From the NCBI GenBank assembly GCA_964019165.1, contig OZ025267.1, positions 17,332,079 to 17,396,078 on the forward strand: a stretch of 64,000 nucleotides of DNA, in the 5' to 3' direction. The stretch is from Mastigias papua. Lineage: Eukaryota > Cnidaria > Scyphozoa > Rhizostomeae > Mastigiidae. The first letter of the stretch is position 1. Each line of letters opens with the position of its first letter. Below are positions 1 to 11,957 of this stretch, piece by piece. The notes beneath the pieces are model-generated. The model had not been told where the DNA came from. It ran no database searches and saw only the letters and a program-made list of their open reading frames with translations. Both the position numbers and the translations under genes were made by a program.

Positions 1-277
1 TTTGCGCATTGCGGACGTCCAGATGTTCAGAATATTACAGCAAGACATGTTTACTACGGTTCTATTTTGGATTGATCCTATCATCAAGTACATGTTATTG
101 CATCGGCGATTTATTGCTGTCTGGACAGTCAAAATTCATGCCAAGCGATGGCCAATGATTTATGAAGCAGCCATTCACAGAGAGTGACGTCCTAGACGAC
201 GAGTGAAGTATCGCAGGACTTGTTCCGTTCTTTGCATGTTCTGTTTAGCTAGACATTGCCATATGACAAAAAATTTT

Positions 278-2513
<2,236 letters not shown>

Positions 2514-2524
2514 ACTTGTACTAA

Positions 2525-2561
2525 TCTGCGTTTGGATCAAGACAGATAGATTGGTGATATA
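2525..2561 (+). repeat. PLE terminal direct repeat, 5' copy
   Basis: A 37-bp direct repeat identical to 6354-6390; it also occurs inverted at 547-583. Here it sits 17 bp upstream of the ORF1 ATG and so forms the start of the full element. Confidence 0.85.
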
Positions 2562-2578
2562 CAAAACCAAAAGCAGAC

Positions 2579-3760
2579 ATGCCACTGACACAAAAAGAGA
2601 AACGAAGACGCGAGGACTCTGACGAAAATCAGATCGCAAACCATGACATTGTCAATACACTGAATGAGATGTCCGATAGACTAAGCAATATACTCGAGGA
2701 TAAGCTCTCCAAAATCTTGGAAGCAATAACGGATCTAAAAGAAGATGTAAAAATCATAAAACTGAAGGAAGGCACAAATGCAGAGACTATCATCGAATCC
2801 ATTTCTTCAACTAGCAGCTCATTAATAAAAGAACTAGCCACGCTACACAAAACCCAAACCTCTATGTTAAAGAACATCACAACAGTAGGCGCAAACACAG
2901 AGCAAACACTAGAAGGTATTATCCCGAATTGGAGAAACATTCTTACGAATCGTAAAATAGAGTACTGGAAATACCTTAGAAATTCAAAACTTGCCAACAT
3001 TTACAACCTATGGCTAGAAGGAGACCCTATTACGATTCCAAAAAAATTCCAACCAAAGCCAGTGCGTGGAGAATCAGAATTCCAAAAGGAACTAAAAGTC
3101 AAATTGGCGACAGACCAAATGAAATGTGAAATTGAGCTACTAAAAGTCCACGCAAAAAATCACAAGCAGCAATTTGATTCCATTGATCAACAAATAGCCC
3201 ATAAAATCGAAGAGAAATTCCCATCCAATCAAGAGGCTGTAACAATACTGTTTAGCAAATGGCAGTCCTTATGTAAAACAGAAGAAGAACTATCTGAAGA
3301 CATTTGGAAGAAGAAAGAAGATTGGTACCAAAAGCAAGAAATCGACAGCAACCCAACTAATGACTATGAAAATTTGAATGACTCGAATGGAGCTAATAAC
3401 GACTGCAACAATTCAAACGTAAGTACCAATCATCGACAAAACCCTAGTACATTATACAAGACTGATCGATATAGAAAAAATTTTCCACAAAGATACATGC
3501 CACAAACTCGAAGCAACAATTCTAGGGATAGGCCTTATTTTCATCACAACAGCAATAACAAAAACTTTCAAAATACTAGAAGATCCCAAAATAGAACAAC
3601 AAATAGGTCGAACTATCAGAAAAGGCCTGAAATTTTATCTGACTGCCAAAATTCATTTACAGATTTAATTGCTCAAAATTTTCCAACAACTGGGATCCAG
3701 AGAACTATAAGCGATCCTTTTTTACGGCAAGGCCGGCACCCGATGGGGAGCCGGCAATAA
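2579..3760 (+). CDS. PLE ORF1, coiled-coil and Asn/Arg-rich protein
   Basis: 393 residues. The start is the first ATG after the pseudo-LTR. Residues about 20-110 have heptad-like Leu/Ile spacing (DRLSNILEDKLSKILEAI) and predict a coiled coil. Residues about 260-370 are rich in Asn, Arg, Ser and Gln with many basic and aromatic residues (RPYFHHNSNNKNFQNTRRSQ), suggesting RNA binding, so a Gag-like role is plausible. I recognise no catalytic motif. The last 118 bases overlap pol in the -1 frame. The end of the frame carries a slippery heptamer at 3718-3724 and a hairpin at 3732-3755, so most ribosomes would stop at 3760 and some could continue into pol. Such an ORF1 is not a standard feature of Penelope elements, which usually have one long ORF. 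Confidence 0.75.
   Translation: MPLTQKEKRRREDSDENQIANHDIVNTLNEMSDRLSNILEDKLSKILEAITDLKEDVKIIKLKEGTNAETIIESISSTSSSLIKELATLHKTQTSMLKNITTVGANTEQTLEGIIPNWRNILTNRKIEYWKYLRNSKLANIYNLWLEGDPITIPKKFQPKPVRGESEFQKELKVKLATDQMKCEIELLKVHAKNHKQQFDSIDQQIAHKIEEKFPSNQEAVTILFSKWQSLCKTEEELSEDIWKKKEDWYQKQEIDSNPTNDYENLNDSNGANNDCNNSNVSTNHRQNPSTLYKTDRYRKNFPQRYMPQTRSNNSRDRPYFHHNSNNKNFQNTRRSQNRTTNRSNYQKRPEILSDCQNSFTDLIAQNFPTTGIQRTISDPFLRQGRHPMGSRQ
3718..3755 (+). promoter_or_regulatory. candidate -1 ribosomal frameshift signal
   Basis: T TTT TTA (3718-3724) lies exactly in the ORF1 frame as X XXY YYZ (codons TTT at 3719 and TTA at 3722). After a 7-nt spacer (3725-3731) comes a hairpin with arms GCCGGC (3732-3737) and GCCGGC (3750-3755). 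Its loop can pair again, CCC (3739-3741) with GGG (3745-3747). The hairpin is strikingly GC-rich within an AT-rich element. A -1 shift moves ribosomes from ORF1 into the pol frame, which has no stop until 6169. The ORF1 stop is at 3758-3760, just after the hairpin. Confidence 0.7.
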
Positions 3761-6171
3761 AGCATACTAAGCCTTCAAACTTCAGAAATAATCCAAAAAT
3801 AACAAAAAAATTAAAAACGCCGCCACATTATGATATAAAAGATACTAATAGTAATAATTATAATATACACAAGGATGACAACAACAAACCTAAACTTTTT
3901 AATTTATCTTCAAAAATAATTGATGCCAATGCTAAGTCAGCTTTGTGTAAATATGGACTAAAGTTCACACCAGTCCCAAGAGAGAACCTCACTGAACTAC
4001 GCTCGGACATACGAAAATTTTGCCGAAAACTAAGATTAATTGAATTCTTTCACAATAAAACCCCAAGCACTGATGAACATGACATAGCTAAACCAGAAAG
4101 CTCTTTTACACCAAATAGACACAGAGACATAATACTGGACACTTATATTGATTTCTTGCTTAAACATCCTTTACAATTATCCGATGTAGACCCAGTCAAA
4201 AACAACTTAAACAAAATGGAATGGGAAGGTATCATGAAACTTAAAAAAGATGATACTGTGGTAATCAAAGAATGCGACAAAGGAGGTGCATGTGTCATAA
4301 TGGATGCTAAATTTTATTATGAAAAAATGTGTAATATATTAGATGATAAGGAAACTTACAAAAAGTTGGATAAAAATATTGAAAACAAAACAATGACCAT
4401 GATAGAGAATCTAACTGAAAAGCACAAGGAGGCACTAACAAAAAAAGAGATTGACTACTTAACTGGATGCCAAAATAAAACAAGCAATCTATATGGTTTA
4501 CCAAAAGTCCATAAAAGCAAGATCATAGGCAATGCAGTAAAAAATAACATAGCGGAAGTAATTGAATTACAAAACCCTCAAGACCTTACATTTAGACCGA
4601 TAGTAGCTGGCCCCAATTGTGTTACCAGTAAGTTAAGCGATTTTATTGATAGAATTCTAAAGCCTTTCTTGCCAAAAGTGAAAAGCTACGTAAAAGATGA
4701 CTTGGAATTTTTAAACAAAATACCAAAAGAACTCAAAGAATATGAATGTTTAGTTACACTTGATATAACCAATATGTACACCAACATTGATAATGATCTA
4801 GGGCTTATCGCCATCAAATATTGGTTGCAACAATACCCAGAATTAATTGTACGAAATCTACCAAGTGATTTTATATGTGAAGCTTTAACAATAATTCTGC
4901 AATACAACACATTCATATTTAATCAAGTCAATTACATTCAAGTTCGTGGGACAGCTATGGGTACTAAAGTAGCACCTACGTATGTTACCCTTGTTATGGG
5001 ATATTTAGAAAATAAACTCTACAACATAATCGAAAATAAATACGGACTTGCTCATAAAAATAAATTTGTCACCAGCTGGAAAAGGTATTTAGATGACTGT
5101 TTTATAATATGGGATGAAAGAATTGACAAAATTGACAATTTATTCGAGATTCTCCAAAACCTACATACGAGCATAAAATTCACAATAGAATCTAGCAAAA
5201 CTTCTATACACTTTTTAGACATTCATATTAGCGTGAAGGATTACAAGATTTCCACTGATATATATCGCAAACCAACTGATAGTCAACAATATGTTCATTT
5301 CAAGTCATGTCACCCACCCCACACAAAACAGAATATTCCTTTTAACCTAGCCCGAAGAATTTGCACAATTGTTGAAGACGAAAAGCTAAGAAACAGAAGA
5401 CTAGTTGAATTACAAACCAACCTTACAAAACAAGGCTACCCTGAAACACTGACAAAAAATTGCATAGCTAGATCAGACGTCATCCCCTTGATAGAATTAC
5501 GCCAAGACAAGGAGCCTAAATCTAATGAACATAAAATTCTAGCCTTTGTTTCAACTTATAACCCAAGAAATCCAAACTTCTTTTCAATAATTAAAAAAAC
5601 ATTCCTTGTACTAAATGCCAGCCCAAAAATGCAAGAAGCAATAAAACAACTTAGATTGATAAATAGCTATAGACAACCACCAAGTCTTAAAAAGATCTTA
5701 ACAAGAGCTAAATTCACATACACTGAAAGCGCACATAATAGTGAAGCAACAACAATAAATGAAAAAACAGTCACAAAATGTAATGACAAAAAATGTGGCA
5801 CATGCCCTCTAATTACGACAACTAATGCAATCATGTTTAAAAATGGCGAAATTCCATTCAAAATAAAAAGTAACATGAATTGTAACGCTAAAAATGTTAT
5901 ATACCTTATAAGGTGCAGTGGGTGTAATAAAGAGTACATTGGACAAACTTCTAATTTACGAGCTAGGGTTCGAATTCATAAACAACAAATCTTAAATCCT
6001 AGTTTGCGAACCCTGTATGTAAGTAAACATATAGCCCATTGCTCGATCGGTGAAGATATACCGTTTACAATTACACCATTCCTAACCTTCGATCGAAATG
6101 ACGTAATAGAAAGGGAGGAAAAGGAAAACTATTTCATCCAAAAGTATACGCCAGAATTGAATCGAGATTAA
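3724..6171 (+). CDS. PLE pol: reverse transcriptase with GIY-YIG endonuclease
   Basis: The frame is open from 3643 to the stop at 6169-6171 and contains no ATG before 3943, supporting expression by frameshift from ORF1. The frameshifted fusion would be about 1,200 residues. Numbered from 3943, visible blocks are CDKGGACVIMD (about 109), YGLPKVHK (about 184), RT motif A LVTLDITNMYTNID (about 269), motif B GTAMGTKVAPTYVTLVMG (about 337), catalytic YLDD (about 382), and the KCGTCPLI cysteine pair. The GIY-YIG nuclease follows: NVIYLIRCSGC (about 651), EYIGQT (about 664), catalytic Arg in the RARVRIH stretch, and a C-terminal Glu-Asn pair in REEKENYF...PELN. It should copy its RNA at nicks made by its own nuclease. 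No disabling mutation is visible. Confidence 0.85.
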   Translation, partial: TARPAPDGEPAIKHTKPSNFRNNPKITKKLKTPPHYDIKDTNSNNYNIHKDDNNKPKLFNLSSKIIDANAKSALCKYGLKFTPVPRENLTELRSDIRKFCRKLRLIEFFHNKTPSTDEHDIAKPESSFTPNRHRDIILDTYIDFLLKHPLQLSDVDPVKNNLNKMEWEGIMKLKKDDTVVIKECDKGGACVIMDAKFYYEKMCNILDDKETYKKLDKNIENKTMTMIENLTEKHKEALTKKEIDYLTGCQNKTSNLYGLPKVHKSKIIGNAVKNNIAEVIELQNPQDLTFRPIVAGPNCVTSKLSDFIDRILKPFLPKVKSYVKDDLEFLNKIPKELKEYECLVTLDITNMYTNIDNDLGLIAIKYWLQQYPELIVRNLPSDFICEALTIILQYNTFIFNQVNYIQVRGTAMGTKVAPTYVTLVMGYLENKLYNIIENKYGLAHKNKFVTSWKRYLDDCFIIWDERIDKIDNLFEILQNLHTSIKFTIESSKTSIHFLDIHISVKDYKISTDIYRKPTDSQQYVHFKSCHPPHTKQNIPFNLARRICTIVEDEKLRNRRLVELQTNLTKQGYPETLTKNCIARSDVIPLIELRQDKEPKSNEHKILAFVSTYNPRNPNFFSIIKKTFLVLNASPKMQEAIKQLRLINSYRQPPSLKKILTRAKFTYTESAHNSEATTINEKTVTKCNDKKCGTCPLITTTNAIMFKNGEIPFKIKSNMNCNAKNVIYLIRCSGCNKEYIGQTSNLRARVRIHKQQILNPSLRTLYVSKHIAHCSIGEDIPFTITPFLTFDRNDVIEREEKENYFIQKYTPELNRD

Positions 6172-6353
6172 GTCGATTAAACGTCATATGTGTCGATGCT
6201 TGGTACTTTCATTAAATCTTACGCATTACTATGTACAACTTCTCTATAAATTTGAGCGTAACACTGGCATTGTTCAGTTCGCTGAGGATTCCGTATTAAA
6301 CGGATGAAACCGGTACAAGATACAAAGTGGTTTCTATTTTTCTATGTATTTTT

Positions 6354-6382
6354 TCTGCGTTTGGATCAAGACAGATAGATTG

Positions 6383-6390
<8 letters not shown>
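6354..6390 (+). repeat. PLE terminal direct repeat, 3' copy
   Basis: The 3' member of the 37-bp direct repeat that brackets the full element. It leads straight into the AT microsatellite. Confidence 0.85.
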
Positions 6391-6692
<302 letters not shown>

Positions 6693-7059
6693 TAAATTTT
6701 TTGTCATATGGCAATGTCTAGCTAAACAGAACATGCAAAGAACGGAACAAGTCCTGCGATACTTCACTCGTCGTCTAGGACGTCACTCTCTGTGAATGGC
6801 TGCTTCATAAATCATTGGCCATCGCTTGGCATGAATTTTGACTGTCCAGACAGCAATAAATCGCCGATGCAATAACATGTACTTGATGATAGGATCAATC
6901 CAAAATAGAACCGTAGTAAACATGTCTTGCTGTAATATTCTGAACATCTGGACGTCCGCAATGCGCAAACATCCCCTCCCCCTATGTCCGAGTTCGTCCT
7001 ATTTCACCAGACCCCCCTCCCCCCTTGCGCTCGGACGTCCTTTGTGAATGGCCCCTAAA
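6693..7059. other. mirrored flank and C/T-rich spacer
   Basis: 6693-6969 is the reverse complement of 1-277 and shows no coding potential. 6970-7059 is unique, C-rich, and ends in a GGACGTCC...GAATGGCCCC pattern. Related GTACG-rich, GAATGGCCCC-ending segments recur at 31330-31460 and 42385-42510. It may be the edge of a non-autonomous repeat. Confidence 0.5.
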
Positions 7060-7585
7060 GGATGTTTTAAATGCATCGATCCTCTGGGATTTCTCTATAC
7101 ACACTGATCGAACTATTCAAGCGAACAGACCAGACATCATAATAAAATACTTCAAAGAACAAACTTGCCCCTTAATAGTTATGGGTATCCCTACAGACTA
7201 GAACATCGCTGTTAAAGAGTTTGATAAACTCAGCAAGTATAAGGATCTTGAGATTGAAATTTGCAGAATGTGGAACTTAAAAGCAACAACAGTACCTGTG
7301 AATGTAGGCGCTCTTGGAATGATAAAAATGGGCTGCCAAAAGCATCTTGGCAAGATCCCAGGAAAACCACAACTCCAGAAAATCCAACAAATAGTACTGA
7401 CAAGCACAGCTCGTATTTTACACAAGACGCTCTCTATTTAGATTTTAGTTCTGTTTTAATTGGTATTTTCGTTTCTCAGACTTATACTAACCTTAGGTCA
7501 CTGGGGTAAGCCGGTCAGCCATTGTAGTAGATGGCAAATTTGAAGAAATATTGAAAAATAATAACAATGATGATGATGATCCCTG

Positions 7586-7644
<59 letters not shown>
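7060..7644 (+). mobile_element. 5'-truncated RLE retrotransposon remnant with TAA tail
   Basis: 7066-7440 encodes the end of a restriction-like endonuclease domain close to the one at 11958-15635: ILWDFSIHTDRTIQANRPDI, then KLSKYKDLEIEI, then an LSI-stop C terminus. An in-frame TAG at about 7200 breaks it. A short 3' UTR follows, ending in (TAA)n at 7584-7644. It is a dead fragment whose tail became the insertion point of the next element. Confidence 0.8.
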
Positions 7645-7931
7645 TTGTCCTGGGTACGACATAAAACTGCATCCGGTTATGGAGTTTCGACGTGGGATAA
7701 TGAGGTTACCCTTTGCCATAACTACCTCCAGGTCACCCTTGAGCAAGGTGTAGTACCTGCCAGCTCTCCCCGAGATCATGAAATACCGGGTTGGCGTCCG
7801 GCGGGGGTTAATCTGTCTTATGGGTGGGAGGGACTCTTCAGCCTTGGTCGGCAACCTTCCTAGAGATGGTGTCTCAATAAAAAATACCGGTGGTTGTGTA
7901 ACCTAAAATCCACTACCCTCTTACGAGTGAA
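7645..7931 (+). promoter_or_regulatory. conserved 5' UTR of copy A
   Basis: Homologous to 52257-52500 and 61205-61489, and in part to 17286-17490. It contains a potential stem of CCCCG with CGGGG enclosing CCGG...CCGG (about 7768-7807). A 3' block GAGATGGTGTCTCAATAAAA is shared with the other elements. In related elements 5' UTRs supply internal promoters or self-cleaving ribozymes; neither is shown here. Confidence 0.6.
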
Positions 7932-8691
7932 ATGTCTAACTTAATTGTTAAAGATAACGGCGTGAATGAGACTGGAGCTAGTAGTGAAGGTCTCTCGCCC
8001 GGCAGGTGTACCATGGCACAGCAGCGTGGTCCCGGTCGTCATCCTGCTACTGCTAAGAGGACTAGACGAAAATGGTCTCATGAAGAGAACAGAGTTGTAA
8101 TGGAGTGCTTTTTTTAAAAGCAACCCAAAGAGGATTGGGTATAGAAAGAGAATGCACAACTTATGGATTGAACAGAATATGTTTGCAATAACAGAACAGA
8201 GACTTGTTGATCAAAAATCTCAAATAATAAAGAAGAAATGGTTGTCTGACATAGAACTAGAAGCAATAAGGAGATCAATTGATGATGCCGTATATGGGCA
8301 AATAGGAAATGTTATAGAGTGTGATGGAGCAGGAAGATCGATGGAGGTCAATGAAGAGGTCCAACAAGTAGACTCAATAGCAATTAGCAACATGACAGGT
8401 AGTCCAGGAGATAAGTGCGACGGACAGATGACCAGCGAAGACGCAAATCAGATACAGCTAGATGTAGAGTGTGAAGAATCAAATTTAAGTGAGGAAGAGG
8501 AGCTAATTGTAGAGAAAATAAAAGCTTATGCCAAACAGCAGAGAGAACGTTTACCACCATTAAAGGGGGTTGACAAAAATAAACTGAAAGAAGCGGTTAG
8601 TAATATAAATATGGTGCTAGGAAAAGTAAAGTTGAATAATATAAGTCAAGTGAATGATCTGATAATACGGAGGAGCAGCTGTAGTAACTGA
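7932..8691 (+). pseudogene. N-terminal Myb-like part of copy A ORF, two frameshifts
   Basis: The frame starts at ATG 7932 (MSNLIVKDNGVN) and reads a Myb/SANT-like start RRKWSHEENRVVMECFF. It then hits TAA because the T run at 8109-8115 has seven bases. With one T fewer it would continue as KSNPKRIGYRKRMHNLW, aligning with the intact copy at 61490. It runs in the second frame to 8691. Around 8660 a second 1-nt shift is needed to enter the frame of 8693-11365 (GGAAVVTEMV aligns with LLRAASTLV of the intact copy). Homopolymer errors in the assembly are an alternative to real decay for the first break. Confidence 0.75.
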
Positions 8692-8692
8692 A

Positions 8693-11365
8693 ATGGTAGG
8701 GATGGGAAAAAAGCCAAAAGAAAGGGGAGTGCCTTGGTGGAGGAGAAGACTAGAGAATCAAGTGAAACAACTGAACAAAGACCTCGGTAGGATTAACAAC
8801 TTAATTGGACAGAAAACAATAAAGAAAAAACATCGGGATTATCTTCAGAGAAAATATAGAATAAAGCAAAAGAGCCTTCCAGCTGTGAGAGAAGAAATTA
8901 AGCAAAGAATAGTAGCGAAAACTGGAAAAATAAAGAGATACCAGCAACGAATTAATCAATTTCAGCAAAACAGAATGTTTATCAATAATGAGGGGCGATT
9001 TTATCAACATTTGAATGGCGCAAGTGAGCACCATGACAGTAAAGCTCCTGATGCAATTGATGCTATAAACTTCTGGTCAGATATTTGGGGGAAAGAAATT
9101 CAGCACAACAAAGAAGCAGAATGGTTAAACAACTTTCGATCTGAAGTTGGAAATATTGACAAGCAGAGAGACATAGTAATCACCAGCAAAGAAGTCAAAT
9201 CGATGTTAAAAACATTCCCAAATTGGAAAGCCCCTGGACCCGATGGTGTGCAGGGTTATTGGCTAAAGAATTTTGTTAGTCTCCATTCAAAACTAGCAGA
9301 AAATCTAAATCACTGCTTAGAAACAGGTGAAACTCCTGCATGGATGACAATTGGAAGGACAGTTCTTATCCAAAAAGATCATAGCAAAGGTACAGTCGCC
9401 AGCAACTATCGGCCTATTACGTGCCTCCCACTTGCCTGGAAACTTTTAACTGGAATAGTTGCAAATGAAGTGTACACGTTCCTTGAAGGAAACGACTTAT
9501 TTCCTGAAGAGCAAAAAGGCTGCAGACGTAACTCAAAAGGAACTGCGGACCTCCTATTTATAGACAAAATGTTACTGAAGGAGGTCAAATTTAGAAAAAG
9601 AAACCTAGCCATGGGATGGATAGATTATCGCAAGGCATACGACATGCTCCCACATAGTTGGATACTTGAATGTCTTGTGAATCTAGGAATAAACGGGAAA
9701 GTACAAATTCTATTACAAGAGAGCATGAAGAGATGGAAAGTGAAGCTCACTTGTGGAAAGCAAGAACTTGGAGAAGTAAGCATCAAAAGAGGGATCTTTC
9801 AAGGGGATGCTTTATCCCCATTACTCTTTGTGATTGCTCTAATACCTCTGACCAGTGTGCTACGAAATGTAAAAGCAGGGTATAGTTTTGTTTCCAGCAA
9901 GGAGAAAATAAATCATTTATTGTTTATGGATGATCTCAAACTCTATGCAAAAAGTGAAAAAGATCTAGAGTCTCTGATTCAGACAGTAAGAATATTTAGT
10001 GAAGACATTGGAATGGAATTTGGTTTAGATAAATGCGCTGTAATGATCATGAAGAGGGGGAAGCAAATTGAGGCAAATGGGATAAGACTGCCTGATGAGA
10101 AAAAGATCAGAAGCTTGAAGGAAGATGAAAGTTACAAATACCTCGGAGTGCTAGAGGCAGATGATTTGAAGAGATTAGAAATGAAGGAAATAATAAAAAA
10201 AGAATACAAGAGAAGAGTAAGGAAGGTCCTAGAAACGAAATTGAATGGACATAATTTGATTAAAGCTATCAACACATGGGCAGTAGCTGTTATCCGATAC
10301 TCAGCTCCATTTTTGGATTGGAATAAAGATGAGCTTCAAGCCTTGGACCGAAGAACAAGAAAGTTGATGACGATGCACAAAGCACTACATCCAAAGAGCA
10401 ATGTGGATAGACTATACGTACCAAGGAAAGAAGGCGGAAGAGGTCTCATTAGCGTAGCAGATGTGACGAAAACAGCAATACTTGGACTACAGAAATACAT
10501 CCAGGAAAGTGAAGAAAAGCTAATATCTGCCGCAAGGAAACTAGAACAAGTATCAGAATCAGCAAAGGAGTTCAAAAGTAGAAGAGCAAAGGAATGTAGG
10601 CAAAATTGGATTGATAAAGCAATGCATGGTCAATTTATAAGACAAACAGAAGCAGTTGCTGCCAAGGAAACATGGGCTTGGCTCAGCAGAGGGGGGATCA
10701 AGAGGGAAACAGAAACACTCATCTTAGCTGCGCAGGAGCAAGCAATTAGGACAAATCAGATTAAAGCAAAGATAGATAGAACACAGGAGGATTGTCTATG
10801 CCGAATGTGTAAGCAGGCTGATGAAACAGTAAACCATCTTTTAAGCGAATGTAGCAAAATGGCGCAAAGAGAGTTTAAAAGACGTCACGACTGGCTCGGA
10901 AAAAAGATTCATTGGGAAGTTTGCCTGAAATATGGATTTGATGTGAAAAGAAAATGGTACGAGCATGAGCCCGAAACAACGATGGAGAATGATATTAGTA
11001 CAATTCTGTGGGACTTCAATATAAATACGGATCATGTTATACAAGCAAGGCGCCCAGACTTAGTTATTAAGGATAAGCTAAAGAATCAGTGCCTGATAGT
11101 GGACTTTGCTATTCCATCCGATAGCCGCATTGAAACAAAAGAATATGAAAAGTTAGACAAATACCAAGACTTAGCAAGGGAACTTAAAAAGCTATGGAAT
11201 ATGAATGTACGGGTTATACCTATAATTATTGGTGCCCTTGGGACTATTCCTAAAGATCTTCATCAACGACTCAAAGAAATCGGCATTGAGACCAAGATTG
11301 TAGAACTGCAGAAAACAGTTATTCTTAATTCTGCTAGAATCCTCAGAAAAGTCCTTGAGTTTTGA
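8693..11365 (+). CDS. reverse transcriptase and restriction-like endonuclease (copy A)
   Basis: 890 residues in one frame; the ATG at 8693 is simply the first in this frame, and the natural protein would begin at 7932. Blocks: APGPDGVQGYW (about 180), RT motif A WIDYRKAYD (about 309), motif B GIFQGDALSPLLF (about 366), catalytic FMDD (about 411), YLGVLEAD, and the family block KSNVDRLYVPRKEGGRG. A CCHC knuckle CRMCKQADETVNHLLSEC is at about 702 and the PD-(D/E)xK-type endonuclease RPDLVIKD...LIVDFAIPSD at about 786. It nicks its target and reverse transcribes its own RNA there. The C terminus is intact. Confidence 0.85.
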   Translation: MVGMGKKPKERGVPWWRRRLENQVKQLNKDLGRINNLIGQKTIKKKHRDYLQRKYRIKQKSLPAVREEIKQRIVAKTGKIKRYQQRINQFQQNRMFINNEGRFYQHLNGASEHHDSKAPDAIDAINFWSDIWGKEIQHNKEAEWLNNFRSEVGNIDKQRDIVITSKEVKSMLKTFPNWKAPGPDGVQGYWLKNFVSLHSKLAENLNHCLETGETPAWMTIGRTVLIQKDHSKGTVASNYRPITCLPLAWKLLTGIVANEVYTFLEGNDLFPEEQKGCRRNSKGTADLLFIDKMLLKEVKFRKRNLAMGWIDYRKAYDMLPHSWILECLVNLGINGKVQILLQESMKRWKVKLTCGKQELGEVSIKRGIFQGDALSPLLFVIALIPLTSVLRNVKAGYSFVSSKEKINHLLFMDDLKLYAKSEKDLESLIQTVRIFSEDIGMEFGLDKCAVMIMKRGKQIEANGIRLPDEKKIRSLKEDESYKYLGVLEADDLKRLEMKEIIKKEYKRRVRKVLETKLNGHNLIKAINTWAVAVIRYSAPFLDWNKDELQALDRRTRKLMTMHKALHPKSNVDRLYVPRKEGGRGLISVADVTKTAILGLQKYIQESEEKLISAARKLEQVSESAKEFKSRRAKECRQNWIDKAMHGQFIRQTEAVAAKETWAWLSRGGIKRETETLILAAQEQAIRTNQIKAKIDRTQEDCLCRMCKQADETVNHLLSECSKMAQREFKRRHDWLGKKIHWEVCLKYGFDVKRKWYEHEPETTMENDISTILWDFNINTDHVIQARRPDLVIKDKLKNQCLIVDFAIPSDSRIETKEYEKLDKYQDLARELKKLWNMNVRVIPIIIGALGTIPKDLHQRLKEIGIETKIVELQKTVILNSARILRKVLEF

Positions 11366-11430
11366 GGAGACTTGATGTCACCAAGCCTCAGGGACATATA
11401 TGAACCATTTGAGTAATGTGCGACAAATAG

Positions 11431-11485
<55 letters not shown>
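11431..11485 (+). repeat. TAA microsatellite joining copies A and B
   Basis: A run of about 18 AAT/TAA units that is both the 3' tail of copy A and the target into which the 5' end of copy B is joined. Confidence 0.9.
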
Positions 11486-11957
11486 GGCTCTCAAGGTTGT
11501 CATTGCCGGGGTGACAATTGGGATGAGCTCCAATTGTCTCATAAAATGCCCCATTTGGCTGCGTCTCCAATAGCCTCTGACAACTAAAGCCCAGCTCTCG
11601 ACCTGCTCGTGGTGGAGCTGCATGGAACTAACAGAGAGAAGGGGGTGAGGGCGAGTTTCTGGCACCTTTTAACCAGATGCTCCGGGCATGTAGGGCTCGT
11701 TAGCCTTGGTAGGCAGTCTACATAGGAGAAGGAAAACTCTGAATTCAAACCGAGGGGTAGGAGGGGCTCCTTAAACCTTGGGTGGTAGATCTCCTAGGAG
11801 AAGGAAAACTCTGATTTAAAACCCGAGTGTCTTTTCGGCGGTTCCGGATTAGCCGGGTGAATTGCTGATAATATGCTCCTGATTACTGAGATGGTGTCTC
11901 TTGAAAAATACTGGTGATGGTACAACCTAAAAGTTACCTCTTGGCAGTAAGAATAAA
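11486..11957 (+). promoter_or_regulatory. 5' UTR of copy B
   Basis: GC-richer than the surroundings. It shares the short blocks CTAGGAGAAGGAAAACTC (two versions here) and GAGATGGTGTCTC with the 5' UTRs at 52257, 56754 and 7645, though the first 250 bases differ. Function unknown; the shared blocks suggest common promoter or RNA-structure modules. Confidence 0.5.

Larger units (their letters stand above)
2525..6390 (+). mobile_element. Penelope-like retroelement, full copy with two ORFs
   Basis: This copy carries ORF1 (2579-3760) and pol (frame open 3643-6171, RT plus GIY-YIG). It is bounded by a 37-bp direct repeat at 2525-2561 and 6354-6390 that contains TCTGCGTTTGGATCAAGACA. Such short 5' duplications of the 3' end match the pseudo-LTR arrangement known for Penelope-like elements. 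Downstream lies a 300-bp AT tract. Both ORFs lack internal stops, so the copy looks young. Confidence 0.85.
7645..11485 (+). mobile_element. full-length RLE non-LTR retrotransposon, frameshifted (copy A)
   Basis: The element starts directly after a TAA tract with GTCCTGGGTACGAC, the same 5' end as the copies at 52257 and 61205. It has a 287-bp 5' UTR, a single ORF broken by two 1-nt frameshifts, a short 3' UTR, and a (TAA)n tail at 11431-11485. An R4/Dong-like assignment rests on the TAA target, a single ORF with an N-terminal Myb-like domain, the xMDD RT motif and the C-terminal restriction-like endonuclease. Confidence 0.8.

Noticed and set aside
7584..7644. Regularly spaced short repeats that might suggest a CRISPR array
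   Set aside because: Simple TAA microsatellite with no spacers, in eukaryotic DNA.
7567..7863. 98-residue ORF with an Asn run
   Set aside because: It crosses the TAA tail and the 5' UTR of the next element; the Asn run is the microsatellite.
11378..11665. Leu-rich and Ile-rich minus-strand ORFs
   Set aside because: Antisense reading of the TAA tract and the 5' UTR.
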